From: Candidatus Cryptobacteroides onthequi
GTDB taxonomy: Bacteria > Bacteroidota > Bacteroidia > Bacteroidales > UBA932
Reading direction: 5' to 3'
Assembly (NCBI GenBank): GCA_018066125.1
Contig: JAGHSA010000019.1
Span: 1 to 64,000 of the forward strand
DNA: 64,000 nt
The position numbers and the translations under genes are program-made. The notes under the pieces were generated by a model. That model saw only the letters and a program-made list of their open reading frames with translations, had not been told where the DNA came from and did no database searches. Every line of letters begins with the position of its first letter. Positions within the stretch are counted from its first letter, which is position 1. Positions 51,586-62,574 of the stretch are shown here, piece by piece.

Positions 51586-52737
51586 ATGAAGATACTGGTT
51601 ATTGACGACGAGAGGTCCATCCGCAATTCGCTGAAAGAGATCCTCACCGACGAAGGTTATGATGTAGAAGTCGCCGAAGATGGCGCCATAGGGCTCTCCA
51701 TGGCAGAAAAAGGACGTTACAACGTCATTTTCTGCGACATCAAGATGCCCAACATGGACGGTCAGGAGTTCCTGGAGAAGATCAGCGCGGAAGGCACCGA
51801 CGCAGCCATCGTGATGATCTCAGGACACGGCGACATCACCACCGCGGTGGACTGCATCAAGCACGGCGCCTTCGATTTCATCGAGAAGCCTCTCGACCTC
51901 AACCGCATCCTCATCACCATCAAGAACGCCACCGAGAAGGCATCCCTCGTCAAGGAGACACGCATCCTCAAGAAAAAGGTGTACGGACAGCAGATGATCG
52001 GCGAGTCCGAGCCTATGATGCGCATCAGGGACATGATCTCCAAAGTGGCTCCGACCGATGCCAGAGTCCTCATCACCGGAAGCAACGGAAGCGGCAAGGA
52101 GCTCGTGGCCCGCAGCCTGCATGAGCAGAGCCGCCGCAGCGCCATGCCTTATGTCGAGGTCAACTGCGCCGCAATACCTTCAGAGCTCATCGAGAGCGAG
52201 CTTTTCGGACACGAGAAGGGATCCTTCACCTCCGCGATCAAGCAGCACAAGGGCAAGTTCGAGCAGGCTGACGGAGGTACCCTCTTCCTCGACGAGATCG
52301 GCGACATGAGCCTTTCGGCTCAGGCAAAGGTGCTCCGCGTGCTCCAGGAGAAGAAGCTCTCCAGAGTCGGCAGCGACAAGGATATCGAGGTGGATGTGCG
52401 CGTGGTGGCCGCCACCAACAAGAACCTCATCAAGGAGATCGCCGACGGCAACTTCAGGGAGGACCTCTACCACCGCCTGAGCGTGATCGTGATACACGTG
52501 CCGTCCCTCAATGACAGGCGCGACGACATCCCGCTCCTCGTGGATTATTTCGTGAAGCAGATATGCACGGAGACCGGCATGCCGCAGAAGACCTTCTCAC
52601 CCGAGGCGATGAAGCTGCTTCAGGGCAAGGACTGGACCGGCAATATCCGTGAGCTCCGCAATGTCGTGGAGCGCCTCCTTATTCTGGGAGATTCTGTGAT
52701 TTCTCCTCAGAATGTGAAGGAGAATGTAAATCTTTAG
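51586..52737 (+). CDS. NtrX-like response regulator (receiver plus AAA+), lacking HTH
   Basis: A 383-residue protein. The receiver domain spans 1-120 with phospho-acceptor Asp51 ([11 protein letters not shown]) and Lys101. The AAA+ domain spans about 138-365 with Walker A GSNGSGKE (165-172), Walker B LFLDEIGD and [11 protein letters not shown]. The sigma-54 contact loop, normally GAFTGA, reads GSFTSA (212-217). The protein stops after the AAA+ lid region ([15 protein letters not shown]... NVKENVNL) without a Fis-type HTH. It is probably the partner of the NtrY-like kinase at 42651. It may act other than by classical sigma-54 activation. Confidence 0.9.
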   Translation: MKILVIDDERSIRNSLKEILTDEGYDVEVAEDGAIGLSMAEKGRYNVIFCDIKMPNMDGQEFLEKISAEGTDAAIVMISGHGDITTAVDCIKHGAFDFIEKPLDLNRILITIKNATEKASLVKETRILKKKVYGQQMIGESEPMMRIRDMISKVAPTDARVLITGSNGSGKELVARSLHEQSRRSAMPYVEVNCAAIPSELIESELFGHEKGSFTSAIKQHKGKFEQADGGTLFLDEIGDMSLSAQAKVLRVLQEKKLSRVGSDKDIEVDVRVVAATNKNLIKEIADGNFREDLYHRLSVIVIHVPSLNDRRDDIPLLVDYFVKQICTETGMPQKTFSPEAMKLLQGKDWTGNIRELRNVVERLLILGDSVISPQNVKENVNL

Positions 52738-53491
52738 CGAGCGCCCTGGCCTTTTCGGCGGCCACGGACTTTTTCAGCACAAAACCGCTTCCGAGGTACT
52801 TGGTGCGGACGTCTTCGTCTGCAGCGAGAGCCTCTGGCGTGCCCGACTGGAGGATGGTACCCTCGTAGAGGAGGTACGCCCTGTCGCAGATGGCCATGGT
52901 CTCACCGACATTGTGGTCGGTGATGATGATGCCGATGTTCTTGTATTTCAGGGTCGCGATGATGTACTGGATGTCCTCCACCGCAATAGGGTCGACTCCG
53001 GCGAACGGCTCGTCGAGGAGGATGAATTTAGGGTCGATGGCCAGCGCACGTGCAATCTCGCAGCGGCGGCGCTCTCCTCCGGACAGCTGGATGCCGAGGC
53101 TCTTGCGCACCTTTGAAAGGTTGAACTCATCGATGAGGGACTCGAGCTTCTCGAGACGCTGGGCCTTGCTCATTCCTGACATCTCCATCACGGAGAGGAT
53201 GTTGTCCTCGACAGACATCTTCCTGAACACGGATGCCTCCTGAGGGAGATAACCCAGACCCTTCTGGGCCCTCTTGTACATAGGGAGGTCTGTGATCTCC
53301 TCGTCGTCGAGGAAGATGCGGCCGTCGTTAGGCACGACCTGACCGGTGATCATGTAGAAGCTGGTGGTCTTTCCGGCACCGTTAGGGCCGAGGAAGCCGA
53401 CGATCTCGCCCTGCTCCACCTCCATTGACACACCCTTGACGACGGTGCGGATGCCGTATTTCTTTACAAGATTCTCGCAATGCAGTTTCAT
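52679..53491 (-). CDS. lptB: Lipopolysaccharide export ABC transporter ATP-binding protein
   Basis: A 270-residue ABC ATPase: Walker [18 protein letters not shown]-loop [10 protein letters not shown], signature [16 protein letters not shown], Walker [15 protein letters not shown] and switch His in IITDHNV. These are LptB sequences; it powers LPS extraction from the inner membrane with LptFG. A C-terminal extension after [10 protein letters not shown] (about 28 residues) runs 59 bp into the 3' end of the convergent regulator gene. It starts 12 bp after dnaX. Confidence 0.95.
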   Translation of the reverse strand: MKLHCENLVKKYGIRTVVKGVSMEVEQGEIVGFLGPNGAGKTTSFYMITGQVVPNDGRIFLDDEEITDLPMYKRAQKGLGYLPQEASVFRKMSVEDNILSVMEMSGMSKAQRLEKLESLIDEFNLSKVRKSLGIQLSGGERRRCEIARALAIDPKFILLDEPFAGVDPIAVEDIQYIIATLKYKNIGIIITDHNVGETMAICDRAYLLYEGTILQSGTPEALAADEDVRTKYLGSGFVLKKSVAAEKARALAKDLHSPSHSEEKSQNLPE

Positions 53492-53503
53492 AACGTAAGC
53501 GTC

Positions 53504-55399
<1,896 letters not shown>

Positions 55400-55426
55400 A
55401 ATATCACAAAAATAAGCATTATTTTG

Positions 55427-55434
55427 TAACTTTG
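55427..55434 (+). promoter_or_regulatory. Probable -7 element of the 55453 operon
   Basis: TAACTTTG matches TAnnTTTG, 18 bp before the ATG and behind the divergent dnaX start. No TTTG at the -33 spacing. Confidence 0.6.
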
Positions 55435-55452
55435 TTGGAGGAGAGTATTAGT

Positions 55453-56301
55453 ATGAAAAAGATTTTGATTCTCATTTCCTCTGTCATCATCCTCGCATTG
55501 GGTGACATGACAGCTTACGGACAGGCAACCATCAGCACCCGCAAGATGAAGATAAGCGATTTCTGTACCAAGACCACCAGGATGGTGCTTACAGGAGACG
55601 CGATTTTTGACGGAGTATTCCAGGAAGAGGTGGGACGCAGGTGGATGATTTCACCTTTCGAGTTCTGCACCAGGGACGAATATGAAGCATCCAAAGGCAA
55701 CCGCGACTATTATTTCCTCATGCCTGTGGACAGCCGCAGGAAGAAGGAGGCGGAGCCGGGCCTGACCGTGCTCAATCTCGCCAAGGGCGGTCCCGAGGAG
55801 GGAGACAACCCGGGGTTCGACATCCTGAGCCTCCCGTTTGCATCCGCAGAGGAGCCAAACGGAAGGGAATATGTGTTCCTGCCTGTCCTGATCGATGTGA
55901 TCCAGAACTACATGAGGGACGCAATGGTGTCTGACGCAGCCATGCTCGCAGTTCCGGGCAAGGCCACGAACAAGCTCCTCAAGGCATCCAAGATGAAGGT
56001 CGTGCTGTCCAAGGACGACATTGCACCTTCTGTCAAGATCGAGGACTGGAATGACAAGAATGTCTTCGTGGTCGAGGAGGAAGTGGCTGACGGACTCCTG
56101 GAGTCAAAGGCCGAGAATACCCTGCTGAGCTATGTGGTGGCACCGTCTACCCCTCAGAAGGGATCGGTATGCTACTGCTTCCTCATCACAGCGGACACAC
56201 ACGAGATAATTTTCTGCAGCAAACACGCAGCAAAGGACGAGTCCAAGATAGGATTCCTGTCTGATGACATCAAGATCGCCGTCATATCCCGCAAGCAGTA
56301 A
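55453..56301 (+). CDS. Exported protein of unknown function
   Basis: A 282-residue protein with signal peptide (MKKILILISSVIILALG...AYGQA). The mature part has a repeated VLSKDDIAPSVKIEDWNDKNVFVVEEEV-type pattern, few aromatic residues in the middle and ends in SDDIKIAVISRKQ. I recognise no family. I use the ATG at 55453. The stop overlaps the next start (TAATG), so it is co-translated with the methyltransferase, though the products act in different compartments. Confidence 0.8.
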   Translation: MKKILILISSVIILALGDMTAYGQATISTRKMKISDFCTKTTRMVLTGDAIFDGVFQEEVGRRWMISPFEFCTRDEYEASKGNRDYYFLMPVDSRRKKEAEPGLTVLNLAKGGPEEGDNPGFDILSLPFASAEEPNGREYVFLPVLIDVIQNYMRDAMVSDAAMLAVPGKATNKLLKASKMKVVLSKDDIAPSVKIEDWNDKNVFVVEEEVADGLLESKAENTLLSYVVAPSTPQKGSVCYCFLITADTHEIIFCSKHAAKDESKIGFLSDDIKIAVISRKQ

Positions 56302-56948
56302 TGGAGAGTCCTCTTGACAGATACGTACGCGAGCACAGCAGCTCCCAGACCGAAGCGCTGGAGTGGATCCAGAAGCAGACCAACATACGCACCAACTACC
56401 CGCGCATGCTCTCCGGAGCGGTGCAGGGCAGGCTTCTGACCATTCTGGTGGAGATGATGGGCGCCAGGCGCATACTCGAGATCGGCGCCTTCACCGGCTA
56501 TTCCGCCACATGCATGGCATACGGCACGGGAGAGGAGGGCCACATCGACACCCTCGAGATCAACGACGAGCTCGAGAGCCTCATGCGCGAGGGTTGGAGA
56601 CGCGCCGGCGTGGACGGCAGGATAGAGCTCCACATCGGAGATGCGAAGGAGACTCTCGCCCGCCTGCGCGAAAGCTCTGCTGAGCCGTACGACCTGGTCT
56701 ATATGGATGCCAACAAGCGCGAGTACTGCGCCTACTACGACCTCATCATCGACATGATCAGGCCGGGAGGAGTGATACTTGCGGACGATGTGCTGTGGGA
56801 CGGAAAGGTCTACGAAGAGCCTATGCCTCATGACAGGCAGACACTTGGGATAGCGGCCTTCAATGACATGGTAGCCGCCGACCCACGTGTCGAATGCGTC
56901 ATACTCCCGATCAGGGACGGACTTACCATCATCAGGAAGAAAGTCTGA
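56301..56948 (+). CDS. SAM-dependent O-methyltransferase (caffeoyl-CoA OMT-like)
   Basis: A 215-residue class I methyltransferase. SAM-binding motif I is ILEIGAFTGYSATCMA, followed by HIDTLEINDE, DLVYMDANKREY (metal-binding region) and ILADDVLWDGKV. The size and motifs fit the cation-dependent methyltransferase_3 family (catechol/caffeoyl-CoA type). The substrate in bacteria is mostly unknown. It is cytoplasmic, without a signal. Confidence 0.9.
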   Translation: MESPLDRYVREHSSSQTEALEWIQKQTNIRTNYPRMLSGAVQGRLLTILVEMMGARRILEIGAFTGYSATCMAYGTGEEGHIDTLEINDELESLMREGWRRAGVDGRIELHIGDAKETLARLRESSAEPYDLVYMDANKREYCAYYDLIIDMIRPGGVILADDVLWDGKVYEEPMPHDRQTLGIAAFNDMVAADPRVECVILPIRDGLTIIRKKV

Positions 56949-56981
56949 AACCTGCCACCCATTCTGAAACTGACATAACCC

Positions 56982-57944
56982 ATGAAAATACGAAGATTCC
57001 TTTTCATTGCCGCCGCAATCATCACGACCATGACCTGCAGCACCAGCTGCCTCATGGGCAGATACATGTGCAAGTTCGCACTCCTTCCGGAGGAGCACGG
57101 CAATGACATCGAGGGCGACAGGGCAAAGGCCGAGAGCCACTACCCCGGCATCCTCAACTGGTATGACACACTCCACGACGGCGGTCTTTTCAGGGACACC
57201 ACCATGGTGGGAGAAGGAGGCTACAGGCTCCACGCCGTATACGCCTCCGCAAAGGAGCCGGCCAAGGCTCAGGGCACCGCGATCGTCATCCACGGCTACA
57301 CCGACAACCACATCTGCTTCATGAACCTGGTCAGGATGTACAGGGATGACCTCAACTACAATGTCCTCGCTCCGGATCTTCACTACCACGGCTACTCCGA
57401 GGGCAAGGCCGTGCAGATGGGATGGTTCGACAGGCTCGACATCATCAGGTGGATCGATGTGGCCCACAATGTATGGAGCGACGATTTCATGGTGATCCAC
57501 GGCGTGTCCATGGGCGGCGCCACCACAATGATGGTCAGCGGCGAGGAACTGCCGGAATACGTGAGAGCCTTTGTGGATGACTGCGGATATTCGTCCGTAT
57601 GGGATCAGTACAAACATAACCTCAAGCAGATGTTCCACCTGCCTCCGTTCCCTGTGCTCAACAGCGCGAGCATCGTATGCAGGCAGAAGTACGGCTGGAG
57701 CTTCAAGGAGGCCTCTTCTGTCGACCAGCTGGCTAAGTGCGACCGTCCTATGCTCTTCATCCACGGAGACAAGGACGATTTCGTCCCTACGGAGTTTGTA
57801 TACAAGAATTACGAAGCGAAGGTCAATGGTTACAAGGATATCTGGCTGGCACCGGGATCCGAGCACGCCATGGCATACAAGGACCACCCTGCCGAATACA
57901 CACAGCGCGTACGCGACTTCCTGGCCATCGCAAAAAAACAGTAG
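56982..57944 (+). CDS. Exported alpha/beta hydrolase
   Basis: A 320-residue protein with an N-terminal hydrophobic segment ending in a Cys-containing CSTSC, possibly a lipoprotein. The alpha/beta-hydrolase core has oxyanion segment VIHGYTDNH, nucleophile elbow HGVSMGG, acid HGDKDDFVP and His in APGSEHAMAY. It resembles the BAAT/peptidase-S9-like or esterase group of Bacteroidales. Likely periplasmic or outer-membrane attached; the ester or amide substrate is unknown. It lies 3 bp before the lyase gene. Confidence 0.88.
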   Translation: MKIRRFLFIAAAIITTMTCSTSCLMGRYMCKFALLPEEHGNDIEGDRAKAESHYPGILNWYDTLHDGGLFRDTTMVGEGGYRLHAVYASAKEPAKAQGTAIVIHGYTDNHICFMNLVRMYRDDLNYNVLAPDLHYHGYSEGKAVQMGWFDRLDIIRWIDVAHNVWSDDFMVIHGVSMGGATTMMVSGEELPEYVRAFVDDCGYSSVWDQYKHNLKQMFHLPPFPVLNSASIVCRQKYGWSFKEASSVDQLAKCDRPMLFIHGDKDDFVPTEFVYKNYEAKVNGYKDIWLAPGSEHAMAYKDHPAEYTQRVRDFLAIAKKQ

Positions 57945-57947
57945 CAG

Positions 57948-59141
57948 ATGAGAAAAGTTCTTACCCTCCTGCTGGCAGCCATCATGCTGCCGGCATGCTG
58001 TCATTCAGGAAAGATCTCCGACTCAGAGGCCAGGGAAATGATCTCTGCCCCTCTCAGGGAGCAGATCATCAGCAAGGCTGAGGCCGACCTCAAAGCAGAG
58101 CCGATCACCATCACTGCCTACCCGGCAGAGGAAAGCCAGGGCGGGCTGCACGACTTCTTCTCAGAGGCGGACTACAGCTGGCCGGATCCGGCCAATCCCG
58201 ACGGCCCGTACAAGGGCAGGGACGGCTACACCAACCCCGACAATTTCAACGAGCACCGCTTCGCGCTCAACCGCATGAGCATGATAGTGGCCAATCTCGC
58301 GTCCGCATGGATACTCACCGGAGAGCAGAAGTACGCTGATGCCATCCTCCCCCACCTCTATGCATGGTTCATCAACGAGGATACGAGGATGAATCCCAAC
58401 ATGAAGTACGCCCAGGCCGTTCACGGAAAGTTTGCGGGAAGATGCTACGGCATCATCGACACCATCCACCTCATCGAGGTGGTCCAGGCCATGATAAGAC
58501 TCGAGAAGGCAGGGCTCATGCCTGAGGATCTCCTGGAGGGCACCAAGAGCTGGTGCTACAGGTTTGTGGACTGGCTGTTCGACGACCCTCAGGGCATCAT
58601 GGAGATGCGCACGGGCAACAATCACGGAGTCTGCTGGATCCTTCAGGTCGGCACCTATGCGAAATATGCCGGATGGACAGAGATGTACATGTTCGCGAAG
58701 AACAGATTCAAGTACAAGTATCTCCCTGAGATGGCGGCGGACGGAAGCTTCCCTATGGAGCTTGAGCGCACGAAGAGCTATGGCTACAGCATATTCAACC
58801 TCGATGCCATGGTAGGCGTATGCCAGACCCTTTCGACTCCGGATGACGACCTCTGGACCTTTGTGGCGGAGAACGGCAATGTCATCAGGATGGCTCTGGA
58901 CTTCATGTTCCCGTATATCCAGGACAAGAGCAGGTGGCCGAAGGATCCGGATGTGATGTACTGGGACGAGTGGCCTGTGGCTCAGCCGTCGCTGATCTTT
59001 GCATGGAACCGCTTCCGCAATGAAGCGGACTTCGACGCACAGGCATACTATGACACCTGGCTCAGGCTTGACCACTTCCCTCAGAATACCGAAGTCATCA
59101 GAAACCTGCCGCTGAGGAACCCTGTCCTCTGGCTGTTTTAA
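57948..59141 (+). CDS. Alginate-lyase-family exported protein
   Basis: A 397-residue probable lipoprotein (signal with IMLPACC). It belongs to the alginate_lyase alpha/alpha-barrel group (PL5/PL38-like): GRDGYTNPDNFNEHRFALNRMS, HGKFAGRCYGIIDTIHLIEV and RTGNNHGVCWILQVGTYAKY, the last resembling the Asn-His catalytic segment. Such enzymes cleave uronic-acid-containing glycans by beta-elimination. It could act on host, plant or own polysaccharides. It follows the alpha/beta hydrolase in the same operon. Confidence 0.85.
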   Translation: MRKVLTLLLAAIMLPACCHSGKISDSEAREMISAPLREQIISKAEADLKAEPITITAYPAEESQGGLHDFFSEADYSWPDPANPDGPYKGRDGYTNPDNFNEHRFALNRMSMIVANLASAWILTGEQKYADAILPHLYAWFINEDTRMNPNMKYAQAVHGKFAGRCYGIIDTIHLIEVVQAMIRLEKAGLMPEDLLEGTKSWCYRFVDWLFDDPQGIMEMRTGNNHGVCWILQVGTYAKYAGWTEMYMFAKNRFKYKYLPEMAADGSFPMELERTKSYGYSIFNLDAMVGVCQTLSTPDDDLWTFVAENGNVIRMALDFMFPYIQDKSRWPKDPDVMYWDEWPVAQPSLIFAWNRFRNEADFDAQAYYDTWLRLDHFPQNTEVIRNLPLRNPVLWLF

Positions 59142-59162
59142 CCCAAGTCCATATCTCCGAAA

Positions 59163-60002
59163 ATGAAGACTGTCACCAGAACACTGGCAATCGCCGCTGC
59201 CATCATTGCCGCTGTCTCATGCGGCCCGAAGAAGACCTCTGCAGAGATCGAACTGACAAAGACCGCTCCCGCGTTCACCGCAGGTGCGCACAAGAAGCTT
59301 GTGGCAATGGATCTGGACGCCACTCTCACCCAGCACAAGACACCTCTCGAGGATGCTAACAGGGAGGCGCTTGACCGCCTGGGAGAGAAATATGCCCTGC
59401 TGATGGTCGGAGGAGGAGGCGCCGAGCGCATTCACAGGCAGATGAATGACTACCCTATCGATGTGCTTGGCAATTACGGCATGCAGGAGGCTAGGGTGAT
59501 AGACGGAGAATGGAAGCTTATCCGCTCCGATGTGGCTCCTGTGGACAGCGCGGCCATCATGGAGAAGTGCCAGCATTTCCGTGACAAGTACGGCTTCACG
59601 AAGTATTACGGCGACCCCGTGGAGTTCCATCAGAGCGGCATGATAACTTTCGGTCTGCTTGGCACCAAGGCACCAAGTGAGGAGAAGCTGGCCTTTGATC
59701 CTGACAAGAGCAAGCGCAGGGCTATCTACAGGGAGGTCTGCGAGGCTTTCAGCGATTATTCTGTATTCATCGGAGGATCGACTTCTTTCGATCTCGCTCC
59801 GAAGCAGTACAATAAGTATGACGCCATCATGAGGTTTGCAGCCCAGAACGGCTACGCCAAGGACGAGATCATCTTTATCGGTGACGATCTCGAGGATGGT
59901 GGCAATGACAGCCATGTGCGTCTCGGCGGCCTGGACTATATCTATGTCCACGACTACCACGATTTCCCTCAGCTCATAGAGCCACTCCTCAGAGCAGAAT
60001 AA
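59163..60002 (+). CDS. HAD-family phosphatase with lipoprotein signal
   Basis: A 279-residue protein. The N-terminus is a lipoprotein signal (AIIAAVSCGPKK). The rest is a Cof/phosphomannomutase-like HAD phosphatase: motif I AMDLDATLTQHK, a cap region (LLMVGGGGAERI...), FIGGSTSFDLAPKQYNK with the conserved Lys, and motif IV IFIGDDLEDGGNDSHVR. HAD enzymes of this type usually work in the cytoplasm, so export is unusual. The substrate may be a sugar phosphate. Motif I has Ala where Gly is common. Confidence 0.87.
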   Translation: MKTVTRTLAIAAAIIAAVSCGPKKTSAEIELTKTAPAFTAGAHKKLVAMDLDATLTQHKTPLEDANREALDRLGEKYALLMVGGGGAERIHRQMNDYPIDVLGNYGMQEARVIDGEWKLIRSDVAPVDSAAIMEKCQHFRDKYGFTKYYGDPVEFHQSGMITFGLLGTKAPSEEKLAFDPDKSKRRAIYREVCEAFSDYSVFIGGSTSFDLAPKQYNKYDAIMRFAAQNGYAKDEIIFIGDDLEDGGNDSHVRLGGLDYIYVHDYHDFPQLIEPLLRAE

Positions 60003-60054
60003 AGCTGATTTCTCGTCTGAAATCGCCGCCAGCATTATTCGATTTCAGCGGCCC

Positions 60055-60263
60055 GAGCTGAGACGGAGCCGGGAAGCCACTTGCTCCCGGTTCGCAGCGG
60101 CTGCTTCGGTATCGTCTTCGCCTGTCGCGGCTGACTCCTCCCTTTTAGTCTGCTTCGCAGCCTAACGGTCGTCAATCACACGCCGCTCCCGGGCGGCTCT
60201 TCCGATACCTCAGCTTTTCCGCCGCTGCTCCAAGTCGCTGCGTGACTTCCCGGCTCCGTCTCT
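60055..60263. repeat. Dispersed structured repeat, family 2, copy 2
   Basis: A ~209-bp element colinear with 41105-41312. Its terminal inverted repeats GAGACGGAGCCGGGAAG (60061-60077) and CTTCCCGGCTCCGTCTC (60247-60263) are perfect over 17 bp. Relative to copy 1 one base pair changed on both sides (A-T to C-G), keeping the pairing. Inner arms GCAGCGGC / GCCGCTGC and GGTATCG / CGATACC are present. It sits between two convergent genes (HAD gene and metG); the remainder of this 336-bp gap shows nothing else. Confidence 0.9.
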
Positions 60264-60338
60264 TTTGCCCGGCCCAGAATGGCCGCGTTTCTGCTGACTC
60301 CTCGACGCCCTTCCGCCGTATGTCAGTCCACGAACTTA

Positions 60339-62561
60339 TTATCCGATCTGAGCGCCGTTGACGAGAGCCTCCTGAGGGGTGATGAACCTCATCTTGCCGT
60401 CACCCTGACGGGCCATGAGAATCATACCCTTGGACTCGATGCCCCTGATGGTGCGAGGCGCGAGATTGGCGAGAATGCAGATCTGCTTTCCGACCATCTC
60501 CTCTGGGCTATAGTACTCAGCGATACCTGAAACAATGGTACGCTGATCAATGCCTGTATCGATGGAAAGCTTGAGGAGCTTGTCTGTCTTAGGCACTCTC
60601 TCCGCAGCAAGCACAGTCGCAGTGCGGATATCCATGGCGTCGAACTGCTCGAATGTAACTTCGGCCTTCTGAGGCTCGATCTTCTTCGCAGCCTCCTCAG
60701 CGGCAGCTGCTGCTGCGGCAGCCTCACGCTCGGCCTTGATATCTGCAAGGCGCTTGAGCTGCGCGTCGATGGCGTCATCCTCGATCTTGGCAAAAAGAAG
60801 CTCTGCAGCTCCAAGCTGATGCTCTGCAGGGATCAGGTTCTCCTGTCCGAGCTTGTCCCAGCTCAGGCACACGCACTTGCCGGCACCCGGGCATGACGCT
60901 GACATCGCAGCGATATCTGCACCTGAAGGAGCTGAAACGGTATGGCGTGCAGCGCACTCGCCTTCCTTGAAGGTATTGACAGTCTCCTGCTCACCCTTGC
61001 GGTGATCGACACCTGCACAGATGCATACGTCAAGCATCTTGCGGAGCTTCTCGGCTGCAAACGGAGTGAAAGGCTCGAATACGATGGCGAGATCCGCACA
61101 GATCTGAAGGCAGACATTGAGGATGGTGGCGGTACGTTCCATGTCGGTCTTTGCGACCTTCCAAGGCTCTGTGTCAGAGATGTACTTGTTGCCGACACGC
61201 GCGATGCCCATGGCATCCTTGAGCGCCTCACGGAAATGATAGCCCTCGAGGTTCTTCTCGATGGAAGCACGGAGTGCAGGAATCTCGGCAAGCGCCTCCC
61301 TGTCGATGTCCTGAAGTTCTCCGGCAGCAGGGACCTTGCCGCCGAAATATTTGTGCGTGAGCACGATGGCACGGTTCACGAAGTTGCCGAAGATAGCCAC
61401 GAGCTCGCTGTTGTTGCGGGTCTGGAAATCCTTCCATGAGAAGTCGTTGTCCTTGGTCTCAGGAGCGTTGGCGGTGAGCACGTAACGGAGCACGTCCTCC
61501 TTGCCCGGGAACTGCTCGAGATACTCGTGAGCCCACACAGCCCAGTTGCGGGAAGTGGAGATCTTGTCGCCCTCGAGATTGAGGAACTCGTTCGAAGGGA
61601 CATTGTCCGGAAGGATATATCCGTCGCCATATGCCTTGAGCATGGATGGGAAGACGATGCAGTGGAAGACGATGTTGTCCTTGCCGATGAAGTGGACGAG
61701 CTTGGTGTCCTCGCTCTTCCACCACTTGCCCCAGCTCTGAGGAAGGAGTTCCTGGGTGTTGGAGATGTAGCCGATAGGTGCGTCGAACCAGACGTAGAGG
61801 ACCTTGCCCTCCGCACCCTCTACAGGTACAGGCACGCCCCAGTCGAGGTCGCGGCTGACGGCACGCGGCTGGAGGCCGCCGTCGATCCAGCTCTCGCACT
61901 GGCCGTAGACATTGCTTCTCCACTCCTTGTGGCCGCTGAGGATCCACTCGGAGAGCCAGCTCTCATAGTTGTTGAGAGGGAGATACCAGTGTGTGGTCTT
62001 CTTCTTGACAGGTTCCGCGCCGCTGAGCTTCGACTTCGGGTTTATGAGCTCCTCTGGAGAAAGTGTGCTTCCGCACTTTTCGCACTGGTCACCATATGCG
62101 CCTTCAGCACCGCACTTAGGGCAGGTGCCCACGATGTAGCGGTCTGCAAGGAAGGTCTTTGCCTCCGGGTCGTAGTACTGCTCAGACTCCCTGGTGATGA
62201 ACTTGTCCTCGTCATAGAGCTTCCTGAAGAACTCTGAAGAGTTCTGCTCATGCACTTTGGACGAAGTGCGTCCGTAGATATCGAAGTTGATTCCAAGTCC
62301 TGCGAAAGAGTCCTTGATGATCTTGTGGTATCTGTCCACGATGTCCTGAGGGGTACATCCCTGCTGGCGGGCCTTGATGGTGATAGGCACACCGTGCTCA
62401 TCGGAGCCGCAGACATAGAGGACATCCTCTCCCTTCATGCGGAGATATCTGACATAGATGTCGGCAGGCACATAGACTCCTGCAAGGTGTCCGATATGCA
62501 CCGGTCCGTTTGCATACGGAAGGGCACATGTCACAAGCGTTCTTTTGTAATTCTTTTCCAT
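60339..62561 (-). CDS. metG: Methionyl-tRNA synthetase
   Basis: A 740-residue class I synthetase. The HIGH-type motif is [11 protein letters not shown] (19-29), the zinc knuckle CPKCG...CEKCG (147-164), the KMSKS loop is [10 protein letters not shown] (331-340), and a fused C-terminal tRNA-binding domain runs from about 640 ([18 protein letters not shown]). It charges tRNA-Met for initiation and elongation. Residues about 513-566 are a Cys/Ala/Gly-rich stretch inside the anticodon-binding domain that I do not expect in the family. It is preceded by dnaG with a 13-bp gap. Confidence 0.95.
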   Translation of the reverse strand: MEKNYKRTLVTCALPYANGPVHIGHLAGVYVPADIYVRYLRMKGEDVLYVCGSDEHGVPITIKARQQGCTPQDIVDRYHKIIKDSFAGLGINFDIYGRTSSKVHEQNSSEFFRKLYDEDKFITRESEQYYDPEAKTFLADRYIVGTCPKCGAEGAYGDQCEKCGSTLSPEELINPKSKLSGAEPVKKKTTHWYLPLNNYESWLSEWILSGHKEWRSNVYGQCESWIDGGLQPRAVSRDLDWGVPVPVEGAEGKVLYVWFDAPIGYISNTQELLPQSWGKWWKSEDTKLVHFIGKDNIVFHCIVFPSMLKAYGDGYILPDNVPSNEFLNLEGDKISTSRNWAVWAHEYLEQFPGKEDVLRYVLTANAPETKDNDFSWKDFQTRNNSELVAIFGNFVNRAIVLTHKYFGGKVPAAGELQDIDREALAEIPALRASIEKNLEGYHFREALKDAMGIARVGNKYISDTEPWKVAKTDMERTATILNVCLQICADLAIVFEPFTPFAAEKLRKMLDVCICAGVDHRKGEQETVNTFKEGECAARHTVSAPSGADIAAMSASCPGAGKCVCLSWDKLGQENLIPAEHQLGAAELLFAKIEDDAIDAQLKRLADIKAEREAAAAAAAAEEAAKKIEPQKAEVTFEQFDAMDIRTATVLAAERVPKTDKLLKLSIDTGIDQRTIVSGIAEYYSPEEMVGKQICILANLAPRTIRGIESKGMILMARQGDGKMRFITPQEALVNGAQIG

Positions 62562-62574
62562 ATATGTGTGTTCT

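Noticed and set aside
56172..58004. 610-residue antisense frame covering the methyltransferase and hydrolase genes.
   Set aside because: It spans two well-supported genes and their gap; its composition (His, Val, Asp) is typical of antisense frames.
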